From positions 1-63,453 of the IMG/VR virus record IMGVR_UViG_3300046028_006969: a DNA stretch of 63,453 nucleotides; one strand, given 5' to 3'. Positions 16,833 to 26,281 of this stretch are shown piece by piece; the stretch's first letter is position 1, and each line of letters begins with the position of its first letter. A program made the position numbers and the translations under genes. The notes beneath the pieces were generated by a model. The model was given only the letters and a program-made list of their open reading frames with translations. It was not told the origin of the DNA and ran no database searches. The DNA is from a virus.

Positions 16833-17870
16833 ATGATAGACTTACAAAAGAAACTTTATTGGGAAAGAGCCGGTATAGCTTTAGATGAAGAAGGTTTGCC
16901 AATTCTTACTGAAGGCCGCGGCAAAATTTCAGCTTCAGGTGCTGTTGCAGATTCTCATATTAAAAAATATTTAATGCCGCATGTGGGTTCAAAAACTCAT
17001 ACTCATACATTAGCTTCCGAACATGATGATTTACCTAAAGGTTCTCATGTAAAAATTCATGGTGTTGAAAAACATTATAATGTTGTTACAGGAAAACACC
17101 AAACACATGTTCATGTTGAAGATGAAGTTGGTAATCACCACACAATGCTTGCTTCAAAATTACACAAACCAGGTGAAGCTCCAGAAAATAAAGGACATGA
17201 TTATGAGAACAAATTTGTTGCAAGACTAAAACATCATGGCATTATGCCTCACCACATGTCTGGTGCAGGTTCAACTGGTGGTACCGATTTTGCTGTTGAG
17301 AATAAGAAAAAAGGTAAATTTCACGCAGGTTCGGTTTCTGGTGGTTTACTTAACGGTGAAACTAAGAATGGTGTTACTGCCGCAATGGGCCAATTGACAA
17401 TACACCACACAAAAGAAAAAGGTTGGCATGTTGGTGATGCAGCTAAAAAGAAAAGACCAGAATATGCAAAACATATTGAAAAATCTGGTGTTCTTGCTCA
17501 CATGAATAAACATGAACCAAGTCCTGATAAAGCCAGTTCAACTGAATCTGGTCGTGCAAAAACAACTGTAATTAAACATCCAAATTTACATCCAGCTGAA
17601 GGTTATTTAAAAGACCACCATGTACATGTATTACAAGTTGGAGGCCACGGCACTTACCGAGTTGGTGAACATGATGAAACTGGCCACGGTTTACCTAAGA
17701 TTTCAGGTAAAGGTGAATGGAGAATCAGAGAAAAACAAAAAGGCAACAAAACGGCAAGAACCGTTGCTTTCCATCCTGATGGAAAAAAAGGCCTAAACAA
17801 GAGTCATGTCGATTTAGACAGTGATGAACATATGGAAAAATTCAAAAAAACTTTGGGCCACACAAACTAA
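16833..17870 (+). CDS. Putative PD-(D/E)XK-like protein in late block
   Basis: I do not recognise the family of this 345-aa His/Lys-rich protein. Residues 124-187 have E125 in a helix (YENKFVARLK), a GGTDFAV strand with D152, then GETKNG giving E176-T-K178, followed by an MGQL helix with Q187. This is the arrangement of PD-(D/E)XK nucleases (helix Glu, Asp, E-x-K, downstream Gln). The flanking regions contain SHVKIHG and VLQVGGHGTYRVG repeats of unknown role. It lies among proteins with capsid-targeting-like N-termini, so a nuclease delivered with the DNA is conceivable. The nuclease call is inference. Confidence 0.55.
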   Translation: MIDLQKKLYWERAGIALDEEGLPILTEGRGKISASGAVADSHIKKYLMPHVGSKTHTHTLASEHDDLPKGSHVKIHGVEKHYNVVTGKHQTHVHVEDEVGNHHTMLASKLHKPGEAPENKGHDYENKFVARLKHHGIMPHHMSGAGSTGGTDFAVENKKKGKFHAGSVSGGLLNGETKNGVTAAMGQLTIHHTKEKGWHVGDAAKKKRPEYAKHIEKSGVLAHMNKHEPSPDKASSTESGRAKTTVIKHPNLHPAEGYLKDHHVHVLQVGGHGTYRVGEHDETGHGLPKISGKGEWRIREKQKGNKTARTVAFHPDGKKGLNKSHVDLDSDEHMEKFKKTLGHTN

Positions 17871-19619
17871 ATGAAATCCTTTTTAGAAGTTATACAAGAA
17901 AAAGTAACTGGTGAATCTCACCATGTAATGTCCTTTGGCCGGATGAATCCTCCGACTACTGGCCATTTGAAACTTATTGACAAAGTAAAAGAAGTTGCAA
18001 AGAAACAAGATGCAGAGCACTCTGTTGTTGTTTCTCATTCACAAGATACAAAGAAAAACCCACTGTCGGCTGCTCAGAAATTAAAACACTTAAAGAGATA
18101 TTCTCCAGATACAAATTTTGAGGCGTCTTCTAAAGAGAAACCAACATTCTTACAACATGCAGCTGAATTAAATAAAAAAGGTGTAACACATTTACACATG
18201 GTCGTTGGTTCTGACCGTGTTAAAGAAATGCACGATAAGTTGCACCAGTACAATGGAACACATCCTGGTGCTCTACATAATTTCAAGAAGATAACTGTTC
18301 ATTCTGCTGGTCAGAGAGACCCGGACGCTGAAGGAACAGAAGGAATGTCAGGCACCAAGATGCGTGAACATGCCAAGAATAATGATTTAAAATCATTCAG
18401 AAAAGGTGTTCCCACGCATGTACCTGAACATCATGCAAAAGAATTAATGCACGATGTTCGTAAAGGAATGGGTTTACACGAAGATTACAGTTATGGTCGC
18501 CATAAAGCAATCTTCGTGACTGGTGGTCCAGGTTCAGGTAAAGACATTATTGTCCGTGAATGCATTGCTTCACAAAAGATTGTTGAGCATAATTTCTCAC
18601 AAGTTTTGGATATCTTAAATGATAAACACAAGCTTGCAATGAGGTCTATGAATCCAAAATATGAGTCTGTAAGAACTCGTAGTCCCTTGATTATTAATGG
18701 ACCAGCAGACGATTTGGAAAAGATTGGCCGTATCAAAGAAGAATTAGAAGAACTTGGTTATCAAACAATGATGGTGTTTGTTGATACGACAGATAATGTA
18801 AGTAAAGAAAGAAATACATTATTGTCTAAGATGATGATGGAATCTATTCGCCAAGACAAATGGCAGAAAGCACAAGAGAATGCAGAAAAACTTATAGAAA
18901 TGTTTACAGATTTTGTAAGATTTGATAACTCTGGTGTCTTGGAATCAAAAGAAGAAGATATTACAGAAACTTACAATCTGACAAAAGAGTTTCTATCTTC
19001 CAGTTCTATTATAGAATCTTTGCAAAACGGTAATCGTTTCAAAGGTCTCTACGAAAGTTCTAAGACTAAGATTAAAGTATTGAAAGACAATAATAGTCCA
19101 TTCATGCAGTTTCAGAAAAAGTTAGGTAAGCAAGATGATGTGCGTGACGGTGATGAAAAGTCAAACAGTACATATGCGTTTAGGACTTATGCGGAAGCCA
19201 ATTTCAATAAAGACAAAGAAACTGATAAAAAGAAAACTGCATTATCTGCCGGCCGAGTTGGTGATCCAGGTGGTATTGGTCCAACAATGAATGCAAGAAG
19301 TGGTGGTGGTTCTAGTTCTGCTGGTGCTGGATTAGGCAATCAAACATATAGTGAAGCAGAAGAATTCGACAATAAGAATGTCGCTGCACCAGGTTTGGAT
19401 GCTAAACCAAAAAATGTTAATCCAAATCCACTAGGTGAAAAGAAAAGAATTAAAGGTTTCAAAGAGTCTGTATATTCAGGTGAAACTGGAAATGAAATGG
19501 GAGTTGTGGGTGTTATGGGTGGTGCAATGAATAAAGAACCTCTGGTTATGCCTACAGATAAATACATCAAATCGGGTATTACGATTAAAAAATCAAAAGA
19601 AAAATCAGGAGCAAAATAA
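17871..19619 (+). CDS. Nucleotidyltransferase fused to a P-loop kinase-like domain
   Basis: The 582-aa product starts [11 protein letters not shown], a capsid-targeting-like N-terminus. An HIGH-superfamily nucleotidyltransferase domain follows with [12 protein letters not shown] (21-32), a VVGSDRV strand and the KMSKS-like MSGTKMR (159-165). A second domain has Walker A GGPGSGKD (218-225). The C-terminal third is low-complexity, Gly/Lys-rich and ends with a conserved-looking [11 protein letters not shown] tail. The domain order recalls NadR (NMN adenylyltransferase plus nucleoside kinase), though the substrate is unproven. Similar genes are annotated as nucleotidyltransferase in marine T4-like phages. 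Confidence 0.85.
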   Translation: MKSFLEVIQEKVTGESHHVMSFGRMNPPTTGHLKLIDKVKEVAKKQDAEHSVVVSHSQDTKKNPLSAAQKLKHLKRYSPDTNFEASSKEKPTFLQHAAELNKKGVTHLHMVVGSDRVKEMHDKLHQYNGTHPGALHNFKKITVHSAGQRDPDAEGTEGMSGTKMREHAKNNDLKSFRKGVPTHVPEHHAKELMHDVRKGMGLHEDYSYGRHKAIFVTGGPGSGKDIIVRECIASQKIVEHNFSQVLDILNDKHKLAMRSMNPKYESVRTRSPLIINGPADDLEKIGRIKEELEELGYQTMMVFVDTTDNVSKERNTLLSKMMMESIRQDKWQKAQENAEKLIEMFTDFVRFDNSGVLESKEEDITETYNLTKEFLSSSSIIESLQNGNRFKGLYESSKTKIKVLKDNNSPFMQFQKKLGKQDDVRDGDEKSNSTYAFRTYAEANFNKDKETDKKKTALSAGRVGDPGGIGPTMNARSGGGSSSAGAGLGNQTYSEAEEFDNKNVAAPGLDAKPKNVNPNPLGEKKRIKGFKESVYSGETGNEMGVVGVMGGAMNKEPLVMPTDKYIKSGITIKKSKEKSGAK

Positions 19620-20536
19620 TGTTTACTAAGAATAGTGTTTCACAATCAATGATAGACGCTGTACAGTCTGTTCTAGCTGAAGATAAAAAATTGCTTCTTG
19701 AGCCTGGAAAGAAAAAAGAAGACGCTCCATTTGATGGTCCATACAAAAAACCAGATACAAAACCTGGACACGGTGATGCTTCTAGAGTTAAACATTTAGC
19801 TAAAATGGCTATTCCTAAAAAAGAAGTCAAAGAAGAATTAAAAGGTAATCAACATGAGTTGGACAAGAACCGCAACGGTAAATTGGACAAAAAAGATTTC
19901 CAATTATTAAGAATGAAAAAAGAAGGCCTTGATCCAGTTGGTAAAGAAGATGCAGATATCAATAATGATGGCAACGTAAATAAGACAGATGGATATTTAA
20001 AGAATCGCCGCAAAGCAATTTCTGCTTCAATTAAAAAAGAAGAAGTTGAACTAGATGAGGGTTCAGGCTCAAAAGAAAAACAAAAAACTCCATATAGAGA
20101 TATAAACAGTCCTGAATATAGAGCCGCAGTAGAAAAGCAAAAGCAAAAAATGAAAGACACTGCTGCGGCCCAACCTGGCAAAAAAATGCTATCCAAAATG
20201 AAAAAAGGAATGAAAGAGGAATTTGGTGACGTAAGTGAAGACATTGGTGCAATGCAAAGTGTTGTTGGTGAAAATAAAGGCAAAAAATCTATAAGAGTTG
20301 ATACACTTAAAGGTCCTACAATTTCTAATGATCCTGAAGTTAAGATTGCAAATGCACATTTCAGTGGGAAATCAGCAACATTAAAAGCTGAAGGCAAAGG
20401 TACAGAAACTCCTTCTACTTTTGTTACCGATTCTGCAACACACAGAGAAATCAATAAGGCTGTTAGACCTACATTTAAGAAAATCAAAGAAATGTTAGGC
20501 AAAACAGGAACTTCGGAAGAAAAGAATGAAAAGTAA
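19619..20536 (+). CDS. Late protein with EF-hand/dockerin-like calcium motifs
   Basis: The 305-aa Lys/Glu-rich protein has [13 protein letters not shown] and [15 protein letters not shown], two EF-hand-type loops (D-x-N-x-D/N-G-x-x-x-x-x-D) about 35 residues apart. Such loops occur in hypothetical head-associated proteins of T4-like phages. Near the N-terminus SVLAED has the LxE form cut by T4-type prohead proteases. No enzyme motif is seen. It overlaps the previous and next genes. Confidence 0.65.
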   Translation: MFTKNSVSQSMIDAVQSVLAEDKKLLLEPGKKKEDAPFDGPYKKPDTKPGHGDASRVKHLAKMAIPKKEVKEELKGNQHELDKNRNGKLDKKDFQLLRMKKEGLDPVGKEDADINNDGNVNKTDGYLKNRRKAISASIKKEEVELDEGSGSKEKQKTPYRDINSPEYRAAVEKQKQKMKDTAAAQPGKKMLSKMKKGMKEEFGDVSEDIGAMQSVVGENKGKKSIRVDTLKGPTISNDPEVKIANAHFSGKSATLKAEGKGTETPSTFVTDSATHREINKAVRPTFKKIKEMLGKTGTSEEKNEK

Positions 20537-22685
20537 AAAAGATGTTATCAAAGATGTTGTAAAACCAACATCTATTTCACCTCGTAGCAGTTTTACTGAC
20601 CCAAATGAACCCTGGTCAGCAAAGGCTAACGTGGCTGAAAACATCACATCTAAGCGTTCAAATCTGTTACAACAATTCTATAAATCTAAAGGTTGGAATG
20701 TTAACTACATTGCCAAAAATAAAAAAGTGTCACAATCTAAAACTGGCGATTTTATCAAATGGAAAAGAGACCACGGAATCTATGAAGAAGACCAAATTGA
20801 TGAAGTCTCAAATGAATTACTAGGTCGTTACAAAACTGCTGCTGGGCAACAAGCTTCTAATCTAGACAAAGCTGGTGGTAGAGAAAACATCCAGAAGGCT
20901 AACAAGCGTTTCTCTGGTATCGTCAAGGCAACCAAGAAACAGTTTGCAAATGATGAGAAGCCTGTGGCAGAAGCCAAAGATGAAGGCGAATACGATTATG
21001 ATACATGGATGAAGAATATCAAAAAACTGCATGGAGAAGTCAAAATAAAGAACCACCCAGATCGGTCTTTAGCTAAAGCCGCATACAATTCTTCAGGAAA
21101 ATATGTTGGTTTCTACGATGCTCACGGAAATTCTAAAGTGCTAACACAAAAAGATTTATTAGAAGATACCCTTGAGCAAGGTGTGGCGGAAGGCTCGTTG
21201 AATGAATCCGATAAATTTACAAGTTGGTATGATTGGAAAGATCAGGCTAAGAGTAGTGGGTATACTATTACGAAAAAAGATGATAAAATTGTATCACTGA
21301 ACAAACAAGGCCAAGTAGTGGGGCATTGGTCCGATGTTGGCAAGTTTCTAAGTGGTAAGGCGCCTCGTCCAAATTTCAAACGACCAGAAGAGCAGGGTGT
21401 GGCGGAAGGCTCGGAACAAGAAAAACCAATCAAGAAAAGTGACTGGTTTGACCCAACTGATATGCGTAGTCCGGAAAAGCAAAAGGCTGCTTACTTGAAT
21501 CACTTGGCTGCTCAGAAACAGAATAAAAATATCAAAGAGCAAGGTGTGGCGGAAGGTTCAACAAATTTAGCATCATTAAGAGCCAAAGCAAGCCAACACA
21601 GCGACAAGATTGATGCTATTGTAAAAGATGGAGGTCGTGTTGGACTAAACGACCCATTGAGCAAACAGTTAAAATTAATACAAGCAAAGATTCAACAAGC
21701 TAAAAAGCAAGTTGTGGTGGAAGCCAAAGATGAAGGCGAATACGATTATGAAGGTGCCATGGCTAAAACACAACTACAAACAATTTGTAGAGCTGCCGCA
21801 GAATTAAAAGATATACTTAAAGATGATGAAAATCTTCCAGAGTGGGTTCAATCCAAAATTACAAAAGCGGAAGATTACATCACAACTTCACTAGATTACT
21901 TAAAATCTACAAACGAATTGGAAGAAGAAATTAATTTAGATGAAGCTTTATCTAAAAATTCAACTGCTTATAATTTTATCCACGATTTTGTTCATTCAGA
22001 TAATCCAAAGTTTGATGGCAAATCTAAAGCACAACGTATGCAAATGGCTCTTGCTGCTTATTATGCAATGCAAAAAAGAAGTAGAACAAAAAATGAAGAA
22101 GTTGAACCTATTGAAGAATTGAATAAAGATACTCTATATTCATATGTTAATAAATCTGAAAAAGACCAAGACAAACAATTTACAACGATTGGTAAAGCTT
22201 TAAAGAATAAGATTGATGCAAAATCTGGAAATGCTGCTGGTCACAAATTTACAAGAAGAAGTCTTGGTATTAATAGAGCAGAAAAACGCCTAGAACAAGA
22301 AGGCGTTGGTGATCCACAAGCTGCAACACAATCACCTGCTGATGGTGCAAATGGTGGAGAAGAAGTTGCACCACGCAAAACCACGAAAAAGATTGTAAAA
22401 GAATTCTACGCACTGGCCCGCAAGGTTCAAGAAGATATGTATGATTGGGAGAAAGACGATAAAGCTGCAAAGCCTTATGGTAAAAAGCCATCAGTTAAAA
22501 AATATGACGGTGTAGAAAACATGGGTGATAATAAGCCAAATGCAAGGTTAATACTAAAAGGTGGTAAAACATTGACTGGTGAACCAAGAGATACCGTTGA
22601 AATTGATCCTATGATGAAGAACCGCAGTAAAATGCCGGATTACAAAAGTATGGATAAAATTAAACAGAAACCACAAGAACAATAA
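20526..22685 (+). CDS. Repeat-bearing modular late protein (EQGVAEGS repeats)
   Basis: This 719-aa protein is a chain of unlike modules separated by short near-identical motifs. EQGVAEGS occurs at about 218-224, 289-296 and 338-345; (P/V)V(A/V)[10 protein letters not shown] occurs at about 146-158 and 396-408. A module [11 protein letters not shown]...[16 protein letters not shown] recurs in other uncharacterised phage proteins. The VAE-G and VAE-A sites fit the small-x-Glu specificity of prohead proteases, so a processed polyprotein is possible. No catalytic motif is seen. Late expression is inferred from position. Confidence 0.65.
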   Translation: MKSKKDVIKDVVKPTSISPRSSFTDPNEPWSAKANVAENITSKRSNLLQQFYKSKGWNVNYIAKNKKVSQSKTGDFIKWKRDHGIYEEDQIDEVSNELLGRYKTAAGQQASNLDKAGGRENIQKANKRFSGIVKATKKQFANDEKPVAEAKDEGEYDYDTWMKNIKKLHGEVKIKNHPDRSLAKAAYNSSGKYVGFYDAHGNSKVLTQKDLLEDTLEQGVAEGSLNESDKFTSWYDWKDQAKSSGYTITKKDDKIVSLNKQGQVVGHWSDVGKFLSGKAPRPNFKRPEEQGVAEGSEQEKPIKKSDWFDPTDMRSPEKQKAAYLNHLAAQKQNKNIKEQGVAEGSTNLASLRAKASQHSDKIDAIVKDGGRVGLNDPLSKQLKLIQAKIQQAKKQVVVEAKDEGEYDYEGAMAKTQLQTICRAAAELKDILKDDENLPEWVQSKITKAEDYITTSLDYLKSTNELEEEINLDEALSKNSTAYNFIHDFVHSDNPKFDGKSKAQRMQMALAAYYAMQKRSRTKNEEVEPIEELNKDTLYSYVNKSEKDQDKQFTTIGKALKNKIDAKSGNAAGHKFTRRSLGINRAEKRLEQEGVGDPQAATQSPADGANGGEEVAPRKTTKKIVKEFYALARKVQEDMYDWEKDDKAAKPYGKKPSVKKYDGVENMGDNKPNARLILKGGKTLTGEPRDTVEIDPMMKNRSKMPDYKSMDKIKQKPQEQ
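20970..21001 (+). repeat. 32-bp direct repeat, copy 1
   Basis: The 32 bases encoding [10 protein letters not shown] are repeated exactly at 21720-21751, 750 bp away, in the same frame of the same gene. Confidence 0.9.
21174..21197 (+). repeat. 24-bp GVAEGS repeat, copy 1
   Basis: GAGCAAGGTGTGGCGGAAGG plus CTCG, encoding EQGVAEGS. It is GC-richer than the surrounding gene and near-identical to copies at 21390 and 21537. Confidence 0.9.
21390..21413 (+). repeat. 24-bp GVAEGS repeat, copy 2
   Basis: It differs from copy 1 by a single base (A to G in the Gln codon), although the modules on either side are unrelated. Confidence 0.9.
21537..21560 (+). repeat. 24-bp GVAEGS repeat, copy 3
   Basis: It is identical to copy 1 except for two bases in the last Gly-Ser codons. 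It begins the segment that ends at the second [10 protein letters not shown] repeat. Confidence 0.9.
21720..21751 (+). repeat. 32-bp direct repeat, copy 2
   Basis: Exact second copy of the 20970-21001 sequence, in frame, again followed by a different module. Confidence 0.9.
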
Positions 22686-22688
22686 ATA
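22681..22688 (+). promoter_or_regulatory. Late promoter-like AATAAATA
   Basis: Seven of eight matches to TATAAATA, and an exact match to the NATAAATA form known for T4-like cyanophages. It lies 31 bp before a structural gene that has a strong AAGGAG site. Confidence 0.5.
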
Positions 22689-22719
22689 GATAGAATACCT
22701 TTCTACCCAAGGAGAAAAA

Positions 22720-23343
22720 ATGTCAAACGTATGGAATAAAACCGATACCCCACAAACACCAGGTAACTTTGGACATCCAGAGTGGCCTTCTCAACGCCAA
22801 ACAAGAACAGTAGCACAATTAACTACCGCTAACTCGACAGCCGCAGGCGCAACTAGTATTAAATTTACATTAGCTGCAAATGTTAGCACAGTTGGTGTTC
22901 TAGGCGGATTGTATGTTAATATGGTTAGTGGTGCTGCGGCCGCCAATCTTTCATCAAACGGCACACAAGGCATGTTCTTCTCGAATGTCACAACAAATGC
23001 TGTGTCTGCGGGAAATTTAGTAACAATGTCAGCAGCAACTACAGGAATTATTCCAGAAGGATCAGTAATTGCATTTGATGCAGCTATTGTAAGACCAACA
23101 GGTGAAGTTTCTAATACTTACTTTGCAGACACGGTTCTTGCAACAGATACAAGATTAACTGACGCAAATAATAAAATTGGTGGAGATCCAAATGCAGGCT
23201 GGGTTCATGTCAGAAAGAAAACAAATGGACTAACTGGTGAAGTACGTTACATCAGAGAAACGCTAGTATGTTTGACTGAAGCTTCTTCTACAAATACTGC
23301 CGGTGGAAATACATCTTGGGGTAGAGCATTCGCTAACACTTAA
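22720..23343 (+). CDS. Virion structural protein
   Basis: The 207-aa Ala/Thr/Gly-rich beta-type protein has low charge and begins SNVWNKTDTPQTPGNFGHPE. It ends with GWVHVRKKTNGLTGEVRYIRETLVCL, a GWV...(G)R...ETLVA pattern seen in phage virion proteins. A perfect AAGGAG lies seven bases upstream, consistent with abundant late synthesis. A head decoration or tail component is likely; which one is not determinable. Confidence 0.75.
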   Translation: MSNVWNKTDTPQTPGNFGHPEWPSQRQTRTVAQLTTANSTAAGATSIKFTLAANVSTVGVLGGLYVNMVSGAAAANLSSNGTQGMFFSNVTTNAVSAGNLVTMSAATTGIIPEGSVIAFDAAIVRPTGEVSNTYFADTVLATDTRLTDANNKIGGDPNAGWVHVRKKTNGLTGEVRYIRETLVCLTEASSTNTAGGNTSWGRAFANT

Positions 23344-23358
23344 TGCATTTCCTTTATA

Positions 23359-23748
23359 ATGATTTTTGATGATTTAAACGAAGACAACTTTGTGATGTAT
23401 GCAGTAAAATGTTATACATCACCTAGTTGCTTAATGTCAGAGTTCGAAGGAGACTTAAAAAGAACAAAATACCTAAAAAGGTTATTTCGTAGATATAAGG
23501 CCACTAAGAATATCAAAGAAAGATTAATACTTAATCATATTATACTTTTAAATAATGTTTTTGGTCCTGAAGCGACAACAAGAATATTGTTCTTTCGTAT
23601 AGATGAAAAAGATTATGATTCATTAAAGACATTTTTGTTATTTTTAAATATATTGCCAAAAACAGTAATGGGTATAAGAGGTAAAAACATAGACACCGAT
23701 TTAATATCCGTTGATATGAAAATAGCAGACATACTAAGAAATATATGA
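23359..23748 (+). CDS. DUF7207-like conserved T4-type phage protein
   Basis: The 129-aa helical protein contains MIFDDLNEDNFVMYAVKCY, LKRTKYLKRLFRRY, LILNHIILLNNVFGPEATTR and ILFFRIDE. This set is highly conserved in T4-like cyanophages and marine myoviruses, usually beside structural genes. Function is unknown. The next gene starts four bases before its stop. Confidence 0.8.
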   Translation: MIFDDLNEDNFVMYAVKCYTSPSCLMSEFEGDLKRTKYLKRLFRRYKATKNIKERLILNHIILLNNVFGPEATTRILFFRIDEKDYDSLKTFLLFLNILPKTVMGIRGKNIDTDLISVDMKIADILRNI

Positions 23749-24257
23749 AAACATTTAGAAGTTTTATAGATGAAAAGGGTAGATGTTGGCCAGGTCATAA
23801 ACCTGTTCCCGGCAAAACTCCTTTTTCTCCTGGCAGTTGTAAAAAAGAAGACCATGTGAAAGAACTTGAAGAAGTGGAAGCAATGTTTGATATTATTGAA
23901 GAACTGGTTATGGAAATTTCAGAAGTACATCATATTGATCCTGAAATTATTTGGGAAGAATTTGCAGATATATCAGACGAAGAACTATATGAGTCGGCCG
24001 CATGGCGCCGCAAAGAAGGAAAAGATCCAAAGGGTGGTTTGAACAGAAAAGGTATTGCATCTTATCGCCGTGAAAATCCTGGTTCAAAGTTAAGTATGGC
24101 AGTGACTACAAAACCATCAAAATTGAAACCAGGTTCTAAAGCAGCAAATCGCCGTAAATCATTTTGTGCTAGAATGGGTGGTATGGAAGGACCGATGAAG
24201 AAACCTAATGGCGAACCTTCACGCAAAGCATTAGCATTAAGAAAGTGGAATTGCTAA
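23745..24257 (+). CDS. DUF6321-containing protein with capsid-targeting-like N-terminus
   Basis: The 170-aa product begins MKTFRSFIDEKGRCWPGHKP. The C-terminal half (AWRRKEGKDPKGGLNRKG, SYRRENPGSKL, RRKSFCARMGG, LALRKWNC) is the DUF6321 signature, a basic Cys-bearing domain found as a stand-alone unit in many phages. The middle is acidic and helical. The basic domain could bind nucleic acid. Function is not established. Confidence 0.85.
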   Translation: MKTFRSFIDEKGRCWPGHKPVPGKTPFSPGSCKKEDHVKELEEVEAMFDIIEELVMEISEVHHIDPEIIWEEFADISDEELYESAAWRRKEGKDPKGGLNRKGIASYRRENPGSKLSMAVTTKPSKLKPGSKAANRRKSFCARMGGMEGPMKKPNGEPSRKALALRKWNC

Positions 24258-24634
24258 TGTTTACATTCAAACAATTTGTAATTGAAGCTGATAAAAAAGA
24301 TACGATCATATTGGATATACCTTTGATGATTCGTGTTTTAGAGTTGGCAAGAGAAGATATTAAATCAGATATGGACCTTCATCGTGTTGTTGAAAAATTA
24401 ATAGATATTCGCAATAAAGGTGTTTTGACTATGGATGATTATGATTTTATTGCAAATATCAAAGAAAGTTATATGAAAGAAGACGGCATGGCTGTTGCTG
24501 GACCGACAAATGTAGTTGGTGGCGGAGCTATCGCAGGCACAGGTGGCCAAGGCGGAGAACCTGGTGTCAACTTGAAAAAGAAAAAGAGTGTTATTATGAC
24601 ACCAACATTCAAACGTAGTCCTCCAAAGATGTAG
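24257..24634 (+). CDS. Late protein with capsid-targeting-like N-terminus
   Basis: I start at ATG 24257, overlapping the previous TAA by one base, rather than GTG 24245. The 125-aa product begins MFTFKQFVIEADKK. It has a helical segment (DLHRVVEKLIDIRNKGVLTMDDYDFI) conserved in T4-like phage hypotheticals and a Gly-rich linker (GGGAIAGTGGQGGEPG) before a basic tail. Likely packaged or structural, inferred from neighbours. Confidence 0.7.
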   Translation: MFTFKQFVIEADKKDTIILDIPLMIRVLELAREDIKSDMDLHRVVEKLIDIRNKGVLTMDDYDFIANIKESYMKEDGMAVAGPTNVVGGGAIAGTGGQGGEPGVNLKKKKSVIMTPTFKRSPPKM

Positions 24635-24635
24635 T

Positions 24636-25088
24636 ATGTGGATACTTAAATGGTTGCCATTTTGGACATTTTATGCAACCATTATTGTTGGGTTGTTAGG
24701 TCTTGCTGCAACTTACCTATTGAGATTCATTCCACTTCCCGCAATCTACATCTATAAAACTCCAATACAATTAATCTCTGTGGTTCTGATAGCCATAGGC
24801 ACATACATGTCTGGTGCAATCTCAAATGAAGAAGCTTGGTTGGCCAGAGTACAAGAACTTGAAGCAAAAGTAGAAGCGGCTCAGGTTGAATCAGTAAAAG
24901 AAAACGTAAAGATAGAAACCAAAGTTGTAACAAAAACACAAGTTATCAAACAGCGTGGTGAAGATATCATACAATATATCGACAAAGAAATTGTCAAGTA
25001 TGATACGAAGTTTTTGCCTGGTGGAGAATGTGAAATTCCAAAAGAATTTATACAGGCCCACAATAAAGCAGCTGAGGCACCAAAATGA
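24636..25088 (+). CDS. Putative inner-membrane spanin (i-spanin)
   Basis: The 150-aa protein has two hydrophobic segments (about residues 13-30 and 43-60), then a long charged coiled-coil-like region (LARVQELEAKVEAAQVESV) and a periplasmic-type tail. The next gene overlaps its end by four bases and encodes a lipoprotein of o-spanin type. The overlapping pair and the endolysin downstream support an i-spanin that bridges to the outer membrane during lysis. Two rather than one N-terminal segments are unusual. Confidence 0.7.
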   Translation: MWILKWLPFWTFYATIIVGLLGLAATYLLRFIPLPAIYIYKTPIQLISVVLIAIGTYMSGAISNEEAWLARVQELEAKVEAAQVESVKENVKIETKVVTKTQVIKQRGEDIIQYIDKEIVKYDTKFLPGGECEIPKEFIQAHNKAAEAPK

Positions 25089-25348
25089 AATATTTAATTC
25101 TCTTATTTTTCATCCTATTAACCGGTTGTTCCACTACAGTTCCTATTGTTGCTAAATTTCCCGAAGTGCCGGAACGATTGTTAGTTAAGTGTCCGCAATT
25201 ACAAAAAGTAAATGAAGACGCTAAGTTATCAGACATTGCGAAAACTATTACTAATAATTATACAGAGTATTATACCTGTGCTGTAAAAAATGATGCTTGG
25301 ATTGAATGGTACCAAATACAAAAAAATATATTTGAAGGAATAAAATAA
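25085..25348 (+). CDS. Outer-membrane lipoprotein o-spanin
   Basis: The 87-aa protein has a signal peptide with lipobox LLTGC (Cys15), then a PIVAKFPEVPERLLVKCPQL segment and DAWIEWYQIQK near the C-terminus. This matches o-spanin-like lipoproteins of T4-like phages of marine and freshwater bacteria. After processing the lipid-anchored protein would bind the i-spanin from the upstream gene and fuse or disrupt the outer membrane. Confidence 0.82.
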   Translation: MKYLILLFFILLTGCSTTVPIVAKFPEVPERLLVKCPQLQKVNEDAKLSDIAKTITNNYTEYYTCAVKNDAWIEWYQIQKNIFEGIK

Positions 25349-25971
25349 TGGAACTATCACTACAACAATTAAAACAATTACTTCCTAAAAATCCATATGT
25401 TGACCACTGGCATCACGCCTTGGTTCAACTGTTACCAGACTATGAAATTAATACACCCCAACGTGTATCCGCTTTCATTGCACAGTGTTCACATGAATCC
25501 GGTGGGTTTACTGCACTTCAAGAAAACTTGAATTACAAGCCACCAACACTCCGCAAGATTTTCCCTAAGTATTTCCCCGATGATGCAATTGCTAATGAAT
25601 ATTGCTCACGTAAAAATAAACAGGAAGCTATTGCAAATCGTGTTTATGCAAGCCGTATGGGTAATGGTGATGAAGCATCAGGTGACGGATACAAATATCG
25701 TGGTCGTGGACTTATTCAATTGACAGGTAAAGACAATTATAGTTTTTTTGCTGGTTCATTACAAATCTCCGTAGAAGAAGCCGCAGAATATATGGCAACC
25801 TTTGAAGGTGCTGCACAATCAGCTTGTTGGTTCTGGGAAACAAACAACCTAAACCAATGGGCAGACAAAGGTGACATTCTAACATTGACTAAACGCATTA
25901 ACGGTGGAACAATTGGATTGGAAGACAGAATTAAACATTATGAACATGCATTACATGTTTTAGGAGTTTAA
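25348..25971 (+). CDS. Endolysin, glycoside hydrolase family 19
   Basis: The 207-aa protein has the GH19 catalytic motif AFIAQCSHESGGF with E50, a NRVYASRMGNGDEASGDGY segment and YRGRGLIQLTGKDNY (117-131), then ACWFWETNNLN. It would cut beta-1,4 bonds of peptidoglycan. No signal peptide is visible, so release needs a holin. Its ATG overlaps the o-spanin stop. Confidence 0.95.
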   Translation: MELSLQQLKQLLPKNPYVDHWHHALVQLLPDYEINTPQRVSAFIAQCSHESGGFTALQENLNYKPPTLRKIFPKYFPDDAIANEYCSRKNKQEAIANRVYASRMGNGDEASGDGYKYRGRGLIQLTGKDNYSFFAGSLQISVEEAAEYMATFEGAAQSACWFWETNNLNQWADKGDILTLTKRINGGTIGLEDRIKHYEHALHVLGV

Positions 25972-25972
25972 T

Positions 25973-26281
25973 GTGAAAGATAAAAAATTGTTGTTGCTTG
26001 GCATCTCTTTAATTTTACTCCCACTTTCGTTAGTAATTTTTGGTGGAGATAGGTTTCGTTATCCCTGTCAGGACCCTGAAAATTGGGATAAACCAATTTG
26101 TCAAAAACCAGCTTGTGATGTAACAAGAACTTGCGTAGAACATGTGTTCAAAGGCCAACGTGATCCTAGATTAGGACCTCCAGAAGAAGCACAGAATATA
26201 TTAGCAAAACAACAATTAAATATGGTAAATACAGCACCAACCTGCCCGCCAGTACAACAAGGAGAAAATTGTGCAAAATAA
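25973..26281 (+). CDS. Single-span membrane protein in lysis region
   Basis: Started at GTG. The 102-aa protein has one hydrophobic segment (LLLLGISLILLPLSLVIFGG) and then a Cys-rich outside region (PCQDPENWDKPICQKPACD). It could be a pinholin, an anti-holin or a virion protein. Membership of the lysis group is inferred from position. Confidence 0.65.
   Translation: MKDKKLLLLGISLILLPLSLVIFGGDRFRYPCQDPENWDKPICQKPACDVTRTCVEHVFKGQRDPRLGPPEEAQNILAKQQLNMVNTAPTCPPVQQGENCAK

Noticed and set aside
19849-20502. 217-codon minus-strand ORF
   Set aside because: Shadow of the Lys/Glu-rich late gene: AAA/GAA codons read backwards give long Phe/Leu/Ser-rich frames.
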